Positions 43,993 to 53,148 of a stretch of 53,878 nucleotides of DNA are shown here, one piece after another. This stretch comes from Gammaproteobacteria bacterium (GTDB taxonomy: Bacteria; Pseudomonadota; Gammaproteobacteria; Natronospirales; REEB76), in assembly GCA_028870845.1 (NCBI GenBank), contig JAGWOR010000014.1, positions 1-53,878 on the forward strand, read 5' to 3'. The stretch's first letter is position 1; each line of letters starts with the position of its first letter. The notes beneath the pieces were generated by a model that had not been told where the DNA came from, ran no database searches, and saw only the letters and a program-made list of their open reading frames with translations. The translations under genes were made by a program, and so were the position numbers.

Positions 43993-44879
43993 AGGATATG
44001 GACCGGCAGCAGGATGATGTCTCACTGGACCGGCTGTTGTTGCGGCGCTCGTTCGAAAACGCCGCCGCCGGTTATCAGGCCGCCGCGGTTTTACAGCGTG
44101 AAATTGGCAACCGGCTCCGCGAGCGGCTGGAGCTGACCGTGCTGGAGCCGGCACGGATACTGGACCTGGGCTGCGGCCCGGGCCTGCAAATCAAGGCCTT
44201 GGCAAAACGCTACCCGGCAGCCCAGGTCAGCGGCGCCGACCTGGCCATGAACATGCTGCTGGCCGGGCGGCATGTACATGGCTGGTTCAGGCGTACGCCT
44301 TTGGTGTGTGCGGATGCCCTGCGCTTGCCGTTCAAGACCGCGTGTTTTGATCTGGTCTACAGCAATCTGATGCTGCAATGGTGCGATGACCTGGACATGG
44401 TTTTCAGGGAACTGCGGCGTGTAATGCGCCCCCACGGTTTGTTGCTGTTCAGCACTTTCGGTCCCGATACGCTCAAGGAACTGCGCAGCGCCTGGCGCGC
44501 GGTGGACGGATACCAACACGTCAATCGTTTCATCGACATGCACGACATCGGCGATGCACTGCTGCGAGCCGGGTTTGCCGAACCGGTGATGGACGTTGAA
44601 CATGTGACCCTGACGTATGCGGACGTGCATGCATTGATGCACGATTTAAAACGCATCGGCGCCCACAACGTCGCCAGCGGCCGTGCCCGCGGCTTATATG
44701 GGCGGCGGCGCATGCAGCAGCTCGAGCAGGCATACGCGCAGTTCCGTACCCAGGGGCGCGTCCCGGCAACTTATGAAGTGGTGTACGGCACCGCCTGGAC
44801 ACCCGCCTACATGCCTGTGGATGTCCTGGCACCGGGCGAATTATCCACAAGCCGGCAGCGCAACCCGGAGCTCGGCTGA
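43989..44879 (+). CDS. bioC: Malonyl-[ACP] O-methyltransferase (BioC)
   Basis: SAM-dependent methyltransferase that disguises malonyl-ACP so that the fatty acid machinery can build pimeloyl-ACP. The 296 residues have FENAAAGYQAAAVLQRE at the N-terminus, the SAM loop ILDLGCGPGLQ, and SNLMLQWCDDL and FSTFGPDTLKELR, both typical of BioC. ATG 43989 overlaps the bioH stop as ATGA. A DnaA-box-like TTATCCACA at 44841 lies inside the coding sequence and is probably coincidental. Confidence 0.93.
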   Translation: MKDMDRQQDDVSLDRLLLRRSFENAAAGYQAAAVLQREIGNRLRERLELTVLEPARILDLGCGPGLQIKALAKRYPAAQVSGADLAMNMLLAGRHVHGWFRRTPLVCADALRLPFKTACFDLVYSNLMLQWCDDLDMVFRELRRVMRPHGLLLFSTFGPDTLKELRSAWRAVDGYQHVNRFIDMHDIGDALLRAGFAEPVMDVEHVTLTYADVHALMHDLKRIGAHNVASGRARGLYGRRRMQQLEQAYAQFRTQGRVPATYEVVYGTAWTPAYMPVDVLAPGELSTSRQRNPELG

Positions 44880-45563
<684 letters not shown>

Positions 45564-45788
45564 GGCGACGCTCTTGACCATGAGCCGTTGATTCGGGACA
45601 TGGGTGATACCGGCGGGCGACGCTGGCCGGATTGTGTCCTGCCGCGTGCTGATTCCGTTGCGGTCCATGGGGCCTTGCAGTAGCATACTTTCCCGGATTC
45701 CATGGCTTCCAACCGATATCACCGGGTTTCCACAATCGAACGCCGGCTGTCCCATAATGGGCCAGACGGCCGTGAGGCGACCACGACC

Positions 45789-46331
45789 ATGCTGGCAGAC
45801 CCAATGGATGCCGCCGTGCATCGCATCATGATCGTGCCCAACCGGTCACTGGGTGTTACGGGATTATGGTTTTTTTATGCAGGCAGCGTTGGATTGACCC
45901 TGGCATTGGCCGCGTGGTTTGCCTTCAATGGTTTTTGGCCGGTGCTTGCTTACGCCATAGTGGAATTGCTGCTGCTCGGCGCGTGCCTGCTGGCGAGCTG
46001 GCGGCAGGGGTTCTACGGCGAATTGATTACAGTACAAGAAGACTGCGTATGGGTGGAAAAGGGCTATGCCGGCCATCTTGAGCGCAACGTATTTAACCGC
46101 TACTGGGCGCAGGTTGTGGTAAGAGTGCCGCATGCAAGATTGCATCCCAAACGCATGTACCTGCGCTCCCACGGCAGGGAATGCGAAATCGGCCGTTGCC
46201 TCACGGAAGCGCAGCGCAAATCACTTGAGAAACGGCTTGCTGAGTTGATCGGACCTTTAGGTGAAGCTGGATCCGGCCATAGCCGCCATGGGTCATCAAG
46301 CTTCAAGCAGGAGATACCTACGCATGGTTGA
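45789..46331 (+). CDS. DUF2244 family membrane protein
   Basis: Small protein of 180 residues with MIVPNRSLGVTG, two close membrane helices (about 22-65) and a C-terminal soluble domain containing VWVEKGY and a WAQVVVR strand. This is the DUF2244 layout, a family of unknown function often found beside cox genes, as here. The ATG at 45789 is preferred because the preceding residues (frame from 45702) are not family-like. It overlaps coxB by eight bases. Confidence 0.78.
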   Translation: MLADPMDAAVHRIMIVPNRSLGVTGLWFFYAGSVGLTLALAAWFAFNGFWPVLAYAIVELLLLGACLLASWRQGFYGELITVQEDCVWVEKGYAGHLERNVFNRYWAQVVVRVPHARLHPKRMYLRSHGRECEIGRCLTEAQRKSLEKRLAELIGPLGEAGSGHSRHGSSSFKQEIPTHG

Positions 46332-47631
46332 TAAGAAACAGTTCAAGGCGCTTTGTAAAGTATTGGCCGCGACACTCGCACTGGTTTCCAGTGCCGCATT
46401 TTCCATGGACCTGAACATGCCGGTGGGCGTTACACCCACGAGCCACGAAGTTTACGACCTGCACATGTACGTTTTCTGGGTTTGTGTCGGAATCGGCGTG
46501 GTGGTGTTTAGCTTGATGATCATCTCGATCATCTGGCATCGCAAAGCCGCCGGACATAAAGCCGCGCATTTTCACGACAATACGGCACTGGAGGTAATCT
46601 GGACCATCGTTCCGGTCATTATCCTGGTCGCCCTGGCGATCCCAGCCGCCAAAGTGCTGGTAAATATGACCAATACCAGCGATCCTGACATGAACGTTAT
46701 GATCGAAGGCTATCAGTGGAAATGGCAGTACAACTATCTGCAGGACGGCTTCAGTTATTTCAGCAACCTGGCTGCCGACAGCAACGCCGCCAGCCAGCTG
46801 GGTTCAAAAATAAACCCGGATAGCGTGCCGCATTACCTGCGAGACGTTGATCACCCCATGGTAGTTCCCGTGGGCAAGAAAATCCGCCTGCTGATCACTT
46901 CCGCTGATGTCATCCATTCCTGGTACGTGCCCGATTTTGCAGTGAAAGTCGACGCGATTCCGGGATTTATCAACCAGGGCTGGATTGAAATCGATAAACC
47001 GGGCACCTATCGCGGGGGCTGCACCGAACTTTGCGGCCGCGGGCATGCATTCATGCCGGTGGTGGTGGTGGCGGAAAGCCCGTCGGATTACGCCAAGTGG
47101 GTGGCTGCCATGAAGGCCAGCAACGGCGCCTATATAGATCCGGCGACCATGCAACCCGAACACAATGGTAGTCCGGTGGTATATGCAACGCCGCTGCTGA
47201 ATATAAACGCCGGCAATTCCGCCCAGCTGGAACCAGCCGCGGCGGTATTACCAGCCACCGCCAGCAAGGCTCCCGCAGCGACAGCCAAGCCGGCCTCCGG
47301 GAAACCCGTCGCCGCTGAAAAAAACCTCACCATGGCGAGCGCCATGAAACTCGGCAAGCAGGTGTTCGATTCCAATTGCGCCGCCTGCCACATGGCGGAC
47401 GGCAAGGGCAATGCGGAAATCGGCGCACCCGCCATTGCCGGCGGGCCGATACCGAACGGCCCGCTGGCGGCGCACATCGCCCTGGTGCTGCATGGCAAGG
47501 GCATCATGCCGGCCTGGGGCGCCAGGCTCAGCGATATGCAGCTGGCCGCCGTGATTACTTTCGAACGTAATGCTTTTGGCAACCATCAAGGTGACGTAGT
47601 GCAGCCCACCCAGATCAGGGCTGCACGCTGA
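46324..47631 (+). CDS. coxB: Cytochrome c oxidase subunit II fused to cytochrome c
   Basis: Receives electrons from cytochrome c and passes them through CuA to subunit I. The 435 residues have a signal-like N-terminus, two membrane helices (about 42-110), and the cupredoxin domain with HSWYVPDF and the CuA motif GGCTELCGRGHAFM near 232. After an Ala/Pro-rich linker comes a class I cytochrome c with CAACH near 352 and MPAWG as probable Met ligand. The fused heme c domain indicates a caa3-type enzyme. GGAG stands about ten bases before ATG 46324. Confidence 0.95.
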   Translation: MVDKKQFKALCKVLAATLALVSSAAFSMDLNMPVGVTPTSHEVYDLHMYVFWVCVGIGVVVFSLMIISIIWHRKAAGHKAAHFHDNTALEVIWTIVPVIILVALAIPAAKVLVNMTNTSDPDMNVMIEGYQWKWQYNYLQDGFSYFSNLAADSNAASQLGSKINPDSVPHYLRDVDHPMVVPVGKKIRLLITSADVIHSWYVPDFAVKVDAIPGFINQGWIEIDKPGTYRGGCTELCGRGHAFMPVVVVAESPSDYAKWVAAMKASNGAYIDPATMQPEHNGSPVVYATPLLNINAGNSAQLEPAAAVLPATASKAPAATAKPASGKPVAAEKNLTMASAMKLGKQVFDSNCAACHMADGKGNAEIGAPAIAGGPIPNGPLAAHIALVLHGKGIMPAWGARLSDMQLAAVITFERNAFGNHQGDVVQPTQIRAAR

Positions 47632-47651
47632 GCTTTCAAGAGGAACTGGAT

Positions 47652-49256
47652 ATGCATACTACGGCCGTCGCACACGAACACCACGCGGAGCACCCGAGCG
47701 GCATCTGGCGCTGGATTACCACCACCAATCACAAGGATATCGGTACCCTGTACCTGTGTTTCAGCCTGCTGATGTTTTTCGTGGGCGGTTTGTTCGCCAT
47801 GCTGATCCGGGCCGAGCTGTTCGAGCCCGGCATGCAGCTCATGGATCCGGCGTTCTTCAACGAAATGACCACCCTGCACGGGCTGGTGATGATATTCGGC
47901 GCCATCATGCCGGCATTCGTGGGCCTGGCGAACTGGATGATTCCCATGATGATCGGCGCGCCCGACATGGCACTGCCGCGCATGAACAACTGGAGTTTCT
48001 GGATCCTGCCGTTCGCGTTCACCCTGTTGCTGTCCACCATGTTCATGCCCGGCGGCGGTCCGGCGGCCGGCTGGACCATGTACGCGCCGCTGATGCTGCA
48101 GACCGGGATGGCCTTGCCCTTCACGATTTTCGCGGTCCACTTGCTGGGGATTTCCTCGGTAATGGGCGCCATCAACATCATCGCCACGGTGCTGAATCTG
48201 CGCGCCCCGGGCATGTCACTGCTGAAGATGCCGCTGTTTGTCTGGACCTGGCTGATCACTGCCTACCTGCTGATCGCGGTAATGCCGGTGCTGGCGGGTG
48301 CGGTCACTATGGAGCTCATGGACAAGTATTTCGGCACCAGCTTCTTTAACGCCGCTGGCGGCGGTGATCCGGTGCTGTACCAGCACGTGTTCTGGTTCTT
48401 CGGGCATCCTGAGGTTTACGTGATGATCCTGCCAGCCTTCGGCATTATCTCGGAAATCATTCCAACCTTCTCCCGCAAGCCGCTGTTCGGCTACACCTCC
48501 ATGGTGTACGCCGTCGCTTCCATCGCCTTCCTGTCGTTCATCGTCTGGGCGCACCACATGTTCACGGTGGGCATGCCACTGGCCGCGGACCTGTTCTTCA
48601 TGTTCTCCACCATGCTGATCGCGGTGCCCACCGGCGTAAAAGTCTTCAACTGGGTGGCCACCATGTGGCGCGGCTCGCTCAGTTTCGAGACCCCCATGCT
48701 GTTCGCCATCGCTTTCGTGTTCCTGTTCACCATCGGCGGTTTTTCCGGCGTGATGCTGGCATTGGTGCCGGCCGACTGGCAGTACCACCAGACCTATTTC
48801 GTGGTGGCGCATTTCCACTACGTGCTGGTCACCGGCGCGGCCTTTGCCATCATGGCAGGGGTGTATTACTGGCTGCCTAAATGGACCGGCCACATGTACA
48901 ACGAAACCTTGGGCAAGTGGCATTTCTGGTTGACGGCCATTTCCGCCAACCTGCTGTATTTCCCCATGCATTTCCTGGGCCTGGCCGGCATGCCGCGGCG
49001 CATCCCCGACTACCCGGTGCAATTCACCGACCTGAACCAGATCGTCTCCATCGGCGGCTTCGTGTTTGGCGCCTCGCAGTTGATCTTCCTATACGTGATC
49101 ATTCAGTGCATTCGCGGCGGCAAGAAAGCCGAGGCCCGTGCCTGGGATGGCGCTCACGGCCTCGAGTGGACGCTGCCTTCGCCGCCGCCATACCACAGTT
49201 TCACGGAACCGCCCCCGGCGAAGCTCATCTGGACGCACCCCTATACAGGGGAATAG
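47652..49256 (+). CDS. coxA: Cytochrome c oxidase subunit I
   Basis: Catalytic heme-copper subunit of the oxidase. The 534 residues have about twelve membrane helices and the conserved TTNHKDIGTLY start. They also include MTTLHGLVMIF (heme a ligand), FWFFGHPEVYVMILP with the CuB His and cross-linked Tyr, WAHHMFTVG with the CuB His pair, and the heme ligands in VVAHFHYVL. It follows coxB by 20 bases with AGAGGAA before ATG 47652. Confidence 0.97.
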   Translation: MHTTAVAHEHHAEHPSGIWRWITTTNHKDIGTLYLCFSLLMFFVGGLFAMLIRAELFEPGMQLMDPAFFNEMTTLHGLVMIFGAIMPAFVGLANWMIPMMIGAPDMALPRMNNWSFWILPFAFTLLLSTMFMPGGGPAAGWTMYAPLMLQTGMALPFTIFAVHLLGISSVMGAINIIATVLNLRAPGMSLLKMPLFVWTWLITAYLLIAVMPVLAGAVTMELMDKYFGTSFFNAAGGGDPVLYQHVFWFFGHPEVYVMILPAFGIISEIIPTFSRKPLFGYTSMVYAVASIAFLSFIVWAHHMFTVGMPLAADLFFMFSTMLIAVPTGVKVFNWVATMWRGSLSFETPMLFAIAFVFLFTIGGFSGVMLALVPADWQYHQTYFVVAHFHYVLVTGAAFAIMAGVYYWLPKWTGHMYNETLGKWHFWLTAISANLLYFPMHFLGLAGMPRRIPDYPVQFTDLNQIVSIGGFVFGASQLIFLYVIIQCIRGGKKAEARAWDGAHGLEWTLPSPPPYHSFTEPPPAKLIWTHPYTGE

Positions 49257-49267
49257 ACAACGGGAAT

Positions 49268-49417
49268 ATGCCGGCCACGATCATGGGTGAAGCTCATCGG
49301 GATCCGATGAAACAGGCCCGGCGCCGCGCCAAGCTCACCGCAGCGGTGGCGGCGCTGGTGGCGGTGGGGTTCTATGCGGCATTTATGATTTTTATGCACT
49401 GGACGCATAAGCCATGA
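49268..49417 (+). CDS. 49-residue single-helix protein in the oxidase operon
   Basis: Short frame directly after coxA: a basic N-terminal half (MKQARRRAKL) and one hydrophobic helix (about 24-42), ending HWTHKP. GGGA is near the ATG; starts at 49283 or 49307 are also possible. Small one-helix proteins commonly occur at this place in proteobacterial cox operons and are sometimes named small assembly proteins; sequence similarity here is too limited to confirm that. The usual next gene, ctaG/cox11, is missing. Confidence 0.6.
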   Translation: MPATIMGEAHRDPMKQARRRAKLTAAVAALVAVGFYAAFMIFMHWTHKP

Positions 49418-49486
49418 CTATCATGGCGTGCCACGGGATGGCGGGTTTGCAACGCAAAACCTGGATATTGATAGATGACTTGGTCG

Positions 49487-49505
49487 CGCCAGCCTGGCCC
49501 TGGCG
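49487..49505 (+). terminator. Hairpin with T run between coxA and coxC (possible attenuator)
   Basis: CGCCAG (49487-49492) and CTGGCG (49500-49505) pair around a seven-base loop and are followed by TGGTTTTT. It could lower transcription into coxC or mark mRNA processing. Confidence 0.4.
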
Positions 49506-49530
49506 TGGTTTTTAAAAACTGGAGAGCAAT

Positions 49531-50406
49531 ATGTCAGCACAGGCGCATGCCGCTAACCACTATTACATACCGCATGGCACGCACTGGCCCATTATTGGTT
49601 CAGTGGGGCTGTTCATCACGGCCGTAGGCGGGGCCCTATGGCTTGAGGGTATGGACATCGGGCGTTATTTCGTTCTGCTGGGCGTCATCGTCATTTTGAT
49701 CATGATGTTCGGCTGGTTTGGTACTGTAATCCGTGAGAGCCTGAGCGGTACCTACAACGAGCAGGTGGACCGCTCGTTCCGCTGGGGCATGACGTTTTTC
49801 ATATTTTCCGAGGTCATGTTTTTCGGCGCATTTTTCGGCGCGCTGTTTTTCGCGCGGGTATTCGTTGAACACTGGCTGGCGGGCAGCAGCAACAACCTGT
49901 TCACCAACCTGCTGCTGTGGAAAGGCTATGAACCCACCTGGCCGAGCAATGGCCCGGCCAACCTGGGCGGCAGTTTCGAGGGCATGTCTGCGGTCGGCGT
50001 AGCCGCCATCAACACCCTGATCCTTTTAACCAGCGGCTTGACGGTCACCATCGCCCATTGGGGGCTGAAGCAAGGCAACCGCAAGAAGCTTTGCTGGTTC
50101 CTGCTGTTCACCATACTGTTGGGCTTTTCATTCGTTGCCCTGCAGGCGCACGAGTATATCGAGGCCTACACCAAGCAGAACCTGACGCTTGGCAGCGGTA
50201 TTTACGGCTCCACGTTTTTCATGCTTACCGGTTTCCATGGCCTGCATGTAACCATCGGCGCAATCATGCTGAGTGTGATCCTGATCCGGTCATTACGCGG
50301 GCATTTCACGCCGCAGAATCATTTTGCCTTCGAGGCGGTTTCCTGGTACTGGCATTTTGTGGATGTGGTTTGGCTGGGATTGTTCATCTTCGTGTACTGG
50401 CTTTGA
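49531..50406 (+). CDS. coxC: Cytochrome c oxidase subunit III
   Basis: Integral membrane subunit stabilising subunit I. The 291 residues begin HYYIPHGTHWPI, and about seven membrane helices follow, with FFIFSEVMFFGAFFGALFF, the conserved Glu in QAHEYIEAY, and the C-terminal FTGFHGLHV-like TGFHGLHVTIG plus WYWHFVDVVWLGLF. GGAGAG lies close to ATG 49531. A strong palindromic terminator follows. Confidence 0.96.
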   Translation: MSAQAHAANHYYIPHGTHWPIIGSVGLFITAVGGALWLEGMDIGRYFVLLGVIVILIMMFGWFGTVIRESLSGTYNEQVDRSFRWGMTFFIFSEVMFFGAFFGALFFARVFVEHWLAGSSNNLFTNLLLWKGYEPTWPSNGPANLGGSFEGMSAVGVAAINTLILLTSGLTVTIAHWGLKQGNRKKLCWFLLFTILLGFSFVALQAHEYIEAYTKQNLTLGSGIYGSTFFMLTGFHGLHVTIGAIMLSVILIRSLRGHFTPQNHFAFEAVSWYWHFVDVVWLGLFIFVYWL

Positions 50407-50433
50407 TCGGGACTCGGCAGCGCCTGAAACAGG

Positions 50434-50455
50434 AAGCGCTGCCAAGGCAGCGCTT
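50434..50455. terminator. Strong palindromic terminator between coxC and DUF2909 gene
   Basis: A ten-base perfect stem (AAGCGCTGCC with GGCAGCGCTT) around AA, followed on the plus strand by CTTGCTTT. A third arm GGCAGCGC at 50416-50423 can pair with the same GCGCTGCC, making an alternative hairpin. It probably ends both convergent transcripts. Confidence 0.7.
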
Positions 50456-50465
50456 CTTGCTTTCG

Positions 50466-50684
50466 TCAATGCCGCGGCGGTAACAGGCCATGCGGGTGCA
50501 GCCAGCCGGCCCAATAACCGAGCATGAGCAGGGCGAACAGCACCAATGACAGAACCATGCGCACCGTCAGTGCCTTTACCATGCGCGTCGACGTTCCACG
50601 GTCACGCAGCAGAAAATACATGCCCGAGAACAGGCTGACGATGATGAGGGATAAAATCGCGAGTATGACGATTTCAGTAAACAT
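50466..50684 (-). CDS. DUF2909 family twin-transmembrane protein
   Basis: 72 residues with two hydrophobic helices (about 3-25 and 38-60) joined by a basic loop (LLRDRGTSTRMVKALTVR), ending in a His/Pro-rich tail. The layout and place between coxC and SURF1, on the opposite strand, match the DUF2909 twin-membrane proteins seen in other gammaproteobacterial cox clusters. ATG 50684 is chosen over a longer frame to 50729. It may assist oxidase assembly, but no function is established. Confidence 0.72.
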   Translation of the reverse strand: MFTEIVILAILSLIIVSLFSGMYFLLRDRGTSTRMVKALTVRMVLSLVLFALLMLGYWAGWLHPHGLLPPRH

Positions 50685-50735
50685 GCAATATGCCGCAGTG
50701 TTGATGATCGGCTTGCGGCAAACTAACACGCGTTC

Positions 50736-51473
50736 ATGCGCCTAGGCAAATGGCAATTCCGTCCCGGTTTGTGGCCGACGCTGGCAACGGCGGTGATGCT
50801 GGTGGTGCTGGTGACGCTCGGTTTCTGGCAATTGAGGCGTGCCGATTACAAGCGCATGCTGCTGGCGCAATATCATACGGCCAGCACGCGGCCGCCGGTT
50901 TCGGTCAACGCTTCGCTGGCCTCCGGCGGACTCGGGGCGCTCGGCCGTTACCAGCACGTACGCGCCGCTGGCCGTTATGACAGTAGTCGCCAGGTGCTGC
51001 TGGAGGATATGCAGCAGAATGGCCAGGTGGGCTATCAGGTGCTGACCCCGCTGCTGCTGGAACCCGGCCACCAGATCCTGCTGGTGAACCGGGGTTTCAT
51101 CGCCCGCCGGGCGGACCTCAACAGCCTGCCGGATGTGCAAGTGGCAGACACGGACCGCAATGTCACTGGGGTATTGGGTATATTGCCGGTGCCCGGCATA
51201 CGCTTGGGCAAAACCACGGTATCCGCGGGCTGGCCAAAACTGCTGCTGTATCCGCGTTACCGGAACCTGAAGGAACTGTACGGCAACCAACTTCTCAAGC
51301 CTGTGCTGCTGCTGGACAAGCATGACGCCGATGGTTTTGTGCGCGACTGGCAACCCAACATCGGCTTTCCACCGGTGCGCCATGACGCCTATGCACTGCA
51401 ATGGTTTGCTATGGCTGTGGCGCTATTCATAATCTGGATCGTAGTAAACAGCAAACGGATCACACATGAGTGA
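50736..51473 (+). CDS. SURF1 family cytochrome oxidase assembly protein
   Basis: Inner-membrane assembly factor linked to heme a insertion into subunit I. The 245 residues have an N-terminal helix followed by GFWQLRRADYKR, a periplasmic domain with GRYDSSRQVLLEDM and LVNRGFIARR, and a second helix near the C-terminus (ALFIIWIVV). This two-helix plan with the FWQLRR and VNRGF motifs is that of SURF1. It overlaps the next gene by eight bases. Confidence 0.93.
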   Translation: MRLGKWQFRPGLWPTLATAVMLVVLVTLGFWQLRRADYKRMLLAQYHTASTRPPVSVNASLASGGLGALGRYQHVRAAGRYDSSRQVLLEDMQQNGQVGYQVLTPLLLEPGHQILLVNRGFIARRADLNSLPDVQVADTDRNVTGVLGILPVPGIRLGKTTVSAGWPKLLLYPRYRNLKELYGNQLLKPVLLLDKHDADGFVRDWQPNIGFPPVRHDAYALQWFAMAVALFIIWIVVNSKRITHE

Positions 51474-52098
51474 AGCAGAAGAAACAGCACAGCCGGCCGC
51501 ACGTCGCAGAAGGATGTGGGTGGTATTCGCGGTGCTATCCGTGGTTTTTCTGGCACCTTTCCTGATCGCCTGGATCTTGTATCTCAATATCAATCATTTC
51601 CATTTTGGCACCAACCAGCACGGCGAGTTCATAAAGCCCGCGCGGGAAATCTCGATTTCACCACTGCCCCTGCCGCTAACCGGCAAGAGTCTGGCGGTGG
51701 ATTATTTCAACAACCATTTCACCTTGGTGTACATAAGCGCGGCCACCTGCAATGCAGATTGCGAGGAAGCCCTGTATCTGACCCGCCAGGTGCGTTACGC
51801 CATGGGCGAGAAGATCGAAGCCATCCAGCGTCTGTATCTGGTGGAGGGTACTCCCCAGAATCCCGGCAAACTGCAGCGCGAGCAGGCGGATGCCACCGTG
51901 GCCGATGTATCCGGGCCCGGCGGCGCGTCATTCATCCGGCAGTTCAGCCTGAATGGCAAATCAGCGCCACACGTGGGCAGGTACATTTATCTGGTGGACC
52001 CGCGCGGCTTTTACATCATGCGTTATTCCATCGCCGGAAAACCGGAAGGTCTGCTCAAGGATCTGCAGCACCTGCTGGGACAGGGCGGGGGTATGTAA
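51466..52098 (+). CDS. Membrane-anchored SCO/thioredoxin-like protein of the cox cluster
   Basis: 210 residues with one N-terminal helix (about 17-40) and a periplasmic domain resembling the SCO/thioredoxin fold. LVYISAATCNADCEEAL has a C-x3-C pair at the usual SCO position but without the following Pro, and APHVGRYIYLVDPRGF includes a His where SCO proteins have their third copper ligand. It may bind copper or act as a thiol reductant in CuA or CuB assembly. Similar proteins occur between SURF1 and ctaA in other gammaproteobacteria. Three bases separate it from ctaA. Confidence 0.78.
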   Translation: MSEAEETAQPAARRRRMWVVFAVLSVVFLAPFLIAWILYLNINHFHFGTNQHGEFIKPAREISISPLPLPLTGKSLAVDYFNNHFTLVYISAATCNADCEEALYLTRQVRYAMGEKIEAIQRLYLVEGTPQNPGKLQREQADATVADVSGPGGASFIRQFSLNGKSAPHVGRYIYLVDPRGFYIMRYSIAGKPEGLLKDLQHLLGQGGGM

Positions 52099-52101
52099 GC
52101 C

Positions 52102-53148
52102 ATGACGCGCAACTGGTATCTGTATCTGGCAATACTGGCGGCGGCGCTGGCGTTCGTGGTGATTGTGCTGGGCGCCTATGTGCGCCTTTCACAGGCGGGT
52201 TTGGGTTGCCCGGACTGGCCGGGCTGCTATGGTCATATGAGCGTGCCGGAATCGCATGCTGCGATTGCCAGTGCCGACGCTCGCTATACCGGCCGGCCGT
52301 TGCATCCTGCGCGCGCCTGGAAGGAAATGATTCATCGCTATTTCGCCGGCAGCCTGGCCGCATTGATCCTGATTCTGGCGGTGGTGGCCTGGTGGCGGCG
52401 GCGCCATGCAACCCAACCGGTGTTGCTGCCATCACTGGCGCTACTCACCGTTATATTCCAGGCACTGCTGGGCATGTGGACGGTGACCTTGTTACTGTTC
52501 CCGCCGGTGGTCATGGGCCATTTGCTGGGCGGGTATGCCACATTTGCAGTATTGATCCTGCTGGTTTTGCAGACCGGCGGTTACTTGCGTACCGGCGATG
52601 CTGCCGGCAGAACACTGCGCTGGATGGCTGCGCTCGCCCTGGTGGTGGTGCTGGCCCAGATCGCCCTGGGGGGCTGGACCAGCAGCAACTATGCGGGCAT
52701 CGCCTGTCCGGATTTCCCCACCTGCCAGGGGCAATGGTGGCCAGCCATGAATTTTCACAGCGCCTTTTCCTGGCACGGTGTGGGACCTGACTACCAGGGT
52801 GGTATTCTCAGCGATCCTGCACGTATCGCCATCCACATGACCCATAGGTTGGGCGCCCTGGTTGCTTTCGTGCTGGTGTTAGCGACCAGCCTCATGTGCC
52901 TATTCAAGGGCCGCAGAACCGCCATCAAGGGCTTGGGAGTTTGGGCCGGTCTGCTGGTGATTTGCCAGGTGGCGATCGGCATCAGTATGGTGCACTTGGG
53001 CCTGCCCCTGGCGCTCACCGATGCCCATACCGGCGTGGCCGCGCTGCTGCTCGCCACGCTGGTGGCCATGAATTGGGCCTTATGGGTAAGTGGGTCAAAC
53101 GCGCATGCTCCACGCCTTCAGAGATCCATATCAGCGGAATCCAAATGA
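52102..53148 (+). CDS. ctaA: Heme A synthase (CtaA/COX15)
   Basis: Inner-membrane monooxygenase that oxidises the C8 methyl of heme O to form heme A. The 348 residues have about eight membrane helices and two halves. Each half carries a Cys pair in a loop: GCPDWPGC near the start and ACPDFPTC in the middle. Heme-binding His residues are in [28 protein letters not shown] and [10 protein letters not shown]. It overlaps ctaB by four bases. Confidence 0.94.
   Translation: MTRNWYLYLAILAAALAFVVIVLGAYVRLSQAGLGCPDWPGCYGHMSVPESHAAIASADARYTGRPLHPARAWKEMIHRYFAGSLAALILILAVVAWWRRRHATQPVLLPSLALLTVIFQALLGMWTVTLLLFPPVVMGHLLGGYATFAVLILLVLQTGGYLRTGDAAGRTLRWMAALALVVVLAQIALGGWTSSNYAGIACPDFPTCQGQWWPAMNFHSAFSWHGVGPDYQGGILSDPARIAIHMTHRLGALVAFVLVLATSLMCLFKGRRTAIKGLGVWAGLLVICQVAIGISMVHLGLPLALTDAHTGVAALLLATLVAMNWALWVSGSNAHAPRLQRSISAESK

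Noticed and set aside
44841-44849. Consensus DnaA box TTATCCACA
   Set aside because: It lies alone inside the bioC coding sequence with no accompanying sites, so chance is the simplest explanation.
48216-49022. Open frame of 268 codons opposite coxA
   Set aside because: Its composition (very rich in His, Gln, Gly and Glu) is the mirror of membrane-protein codons, and coxA on the other strand is unambiguous.
51516-52790. 424-codon open frame on the same strand as the SCO-like gene and ctaA, in another frame
   Set aside because: It spans two well-supported genes, is Arg/Gly/Pro-rich and has no recognisable domain, so it is a product of high GC content.
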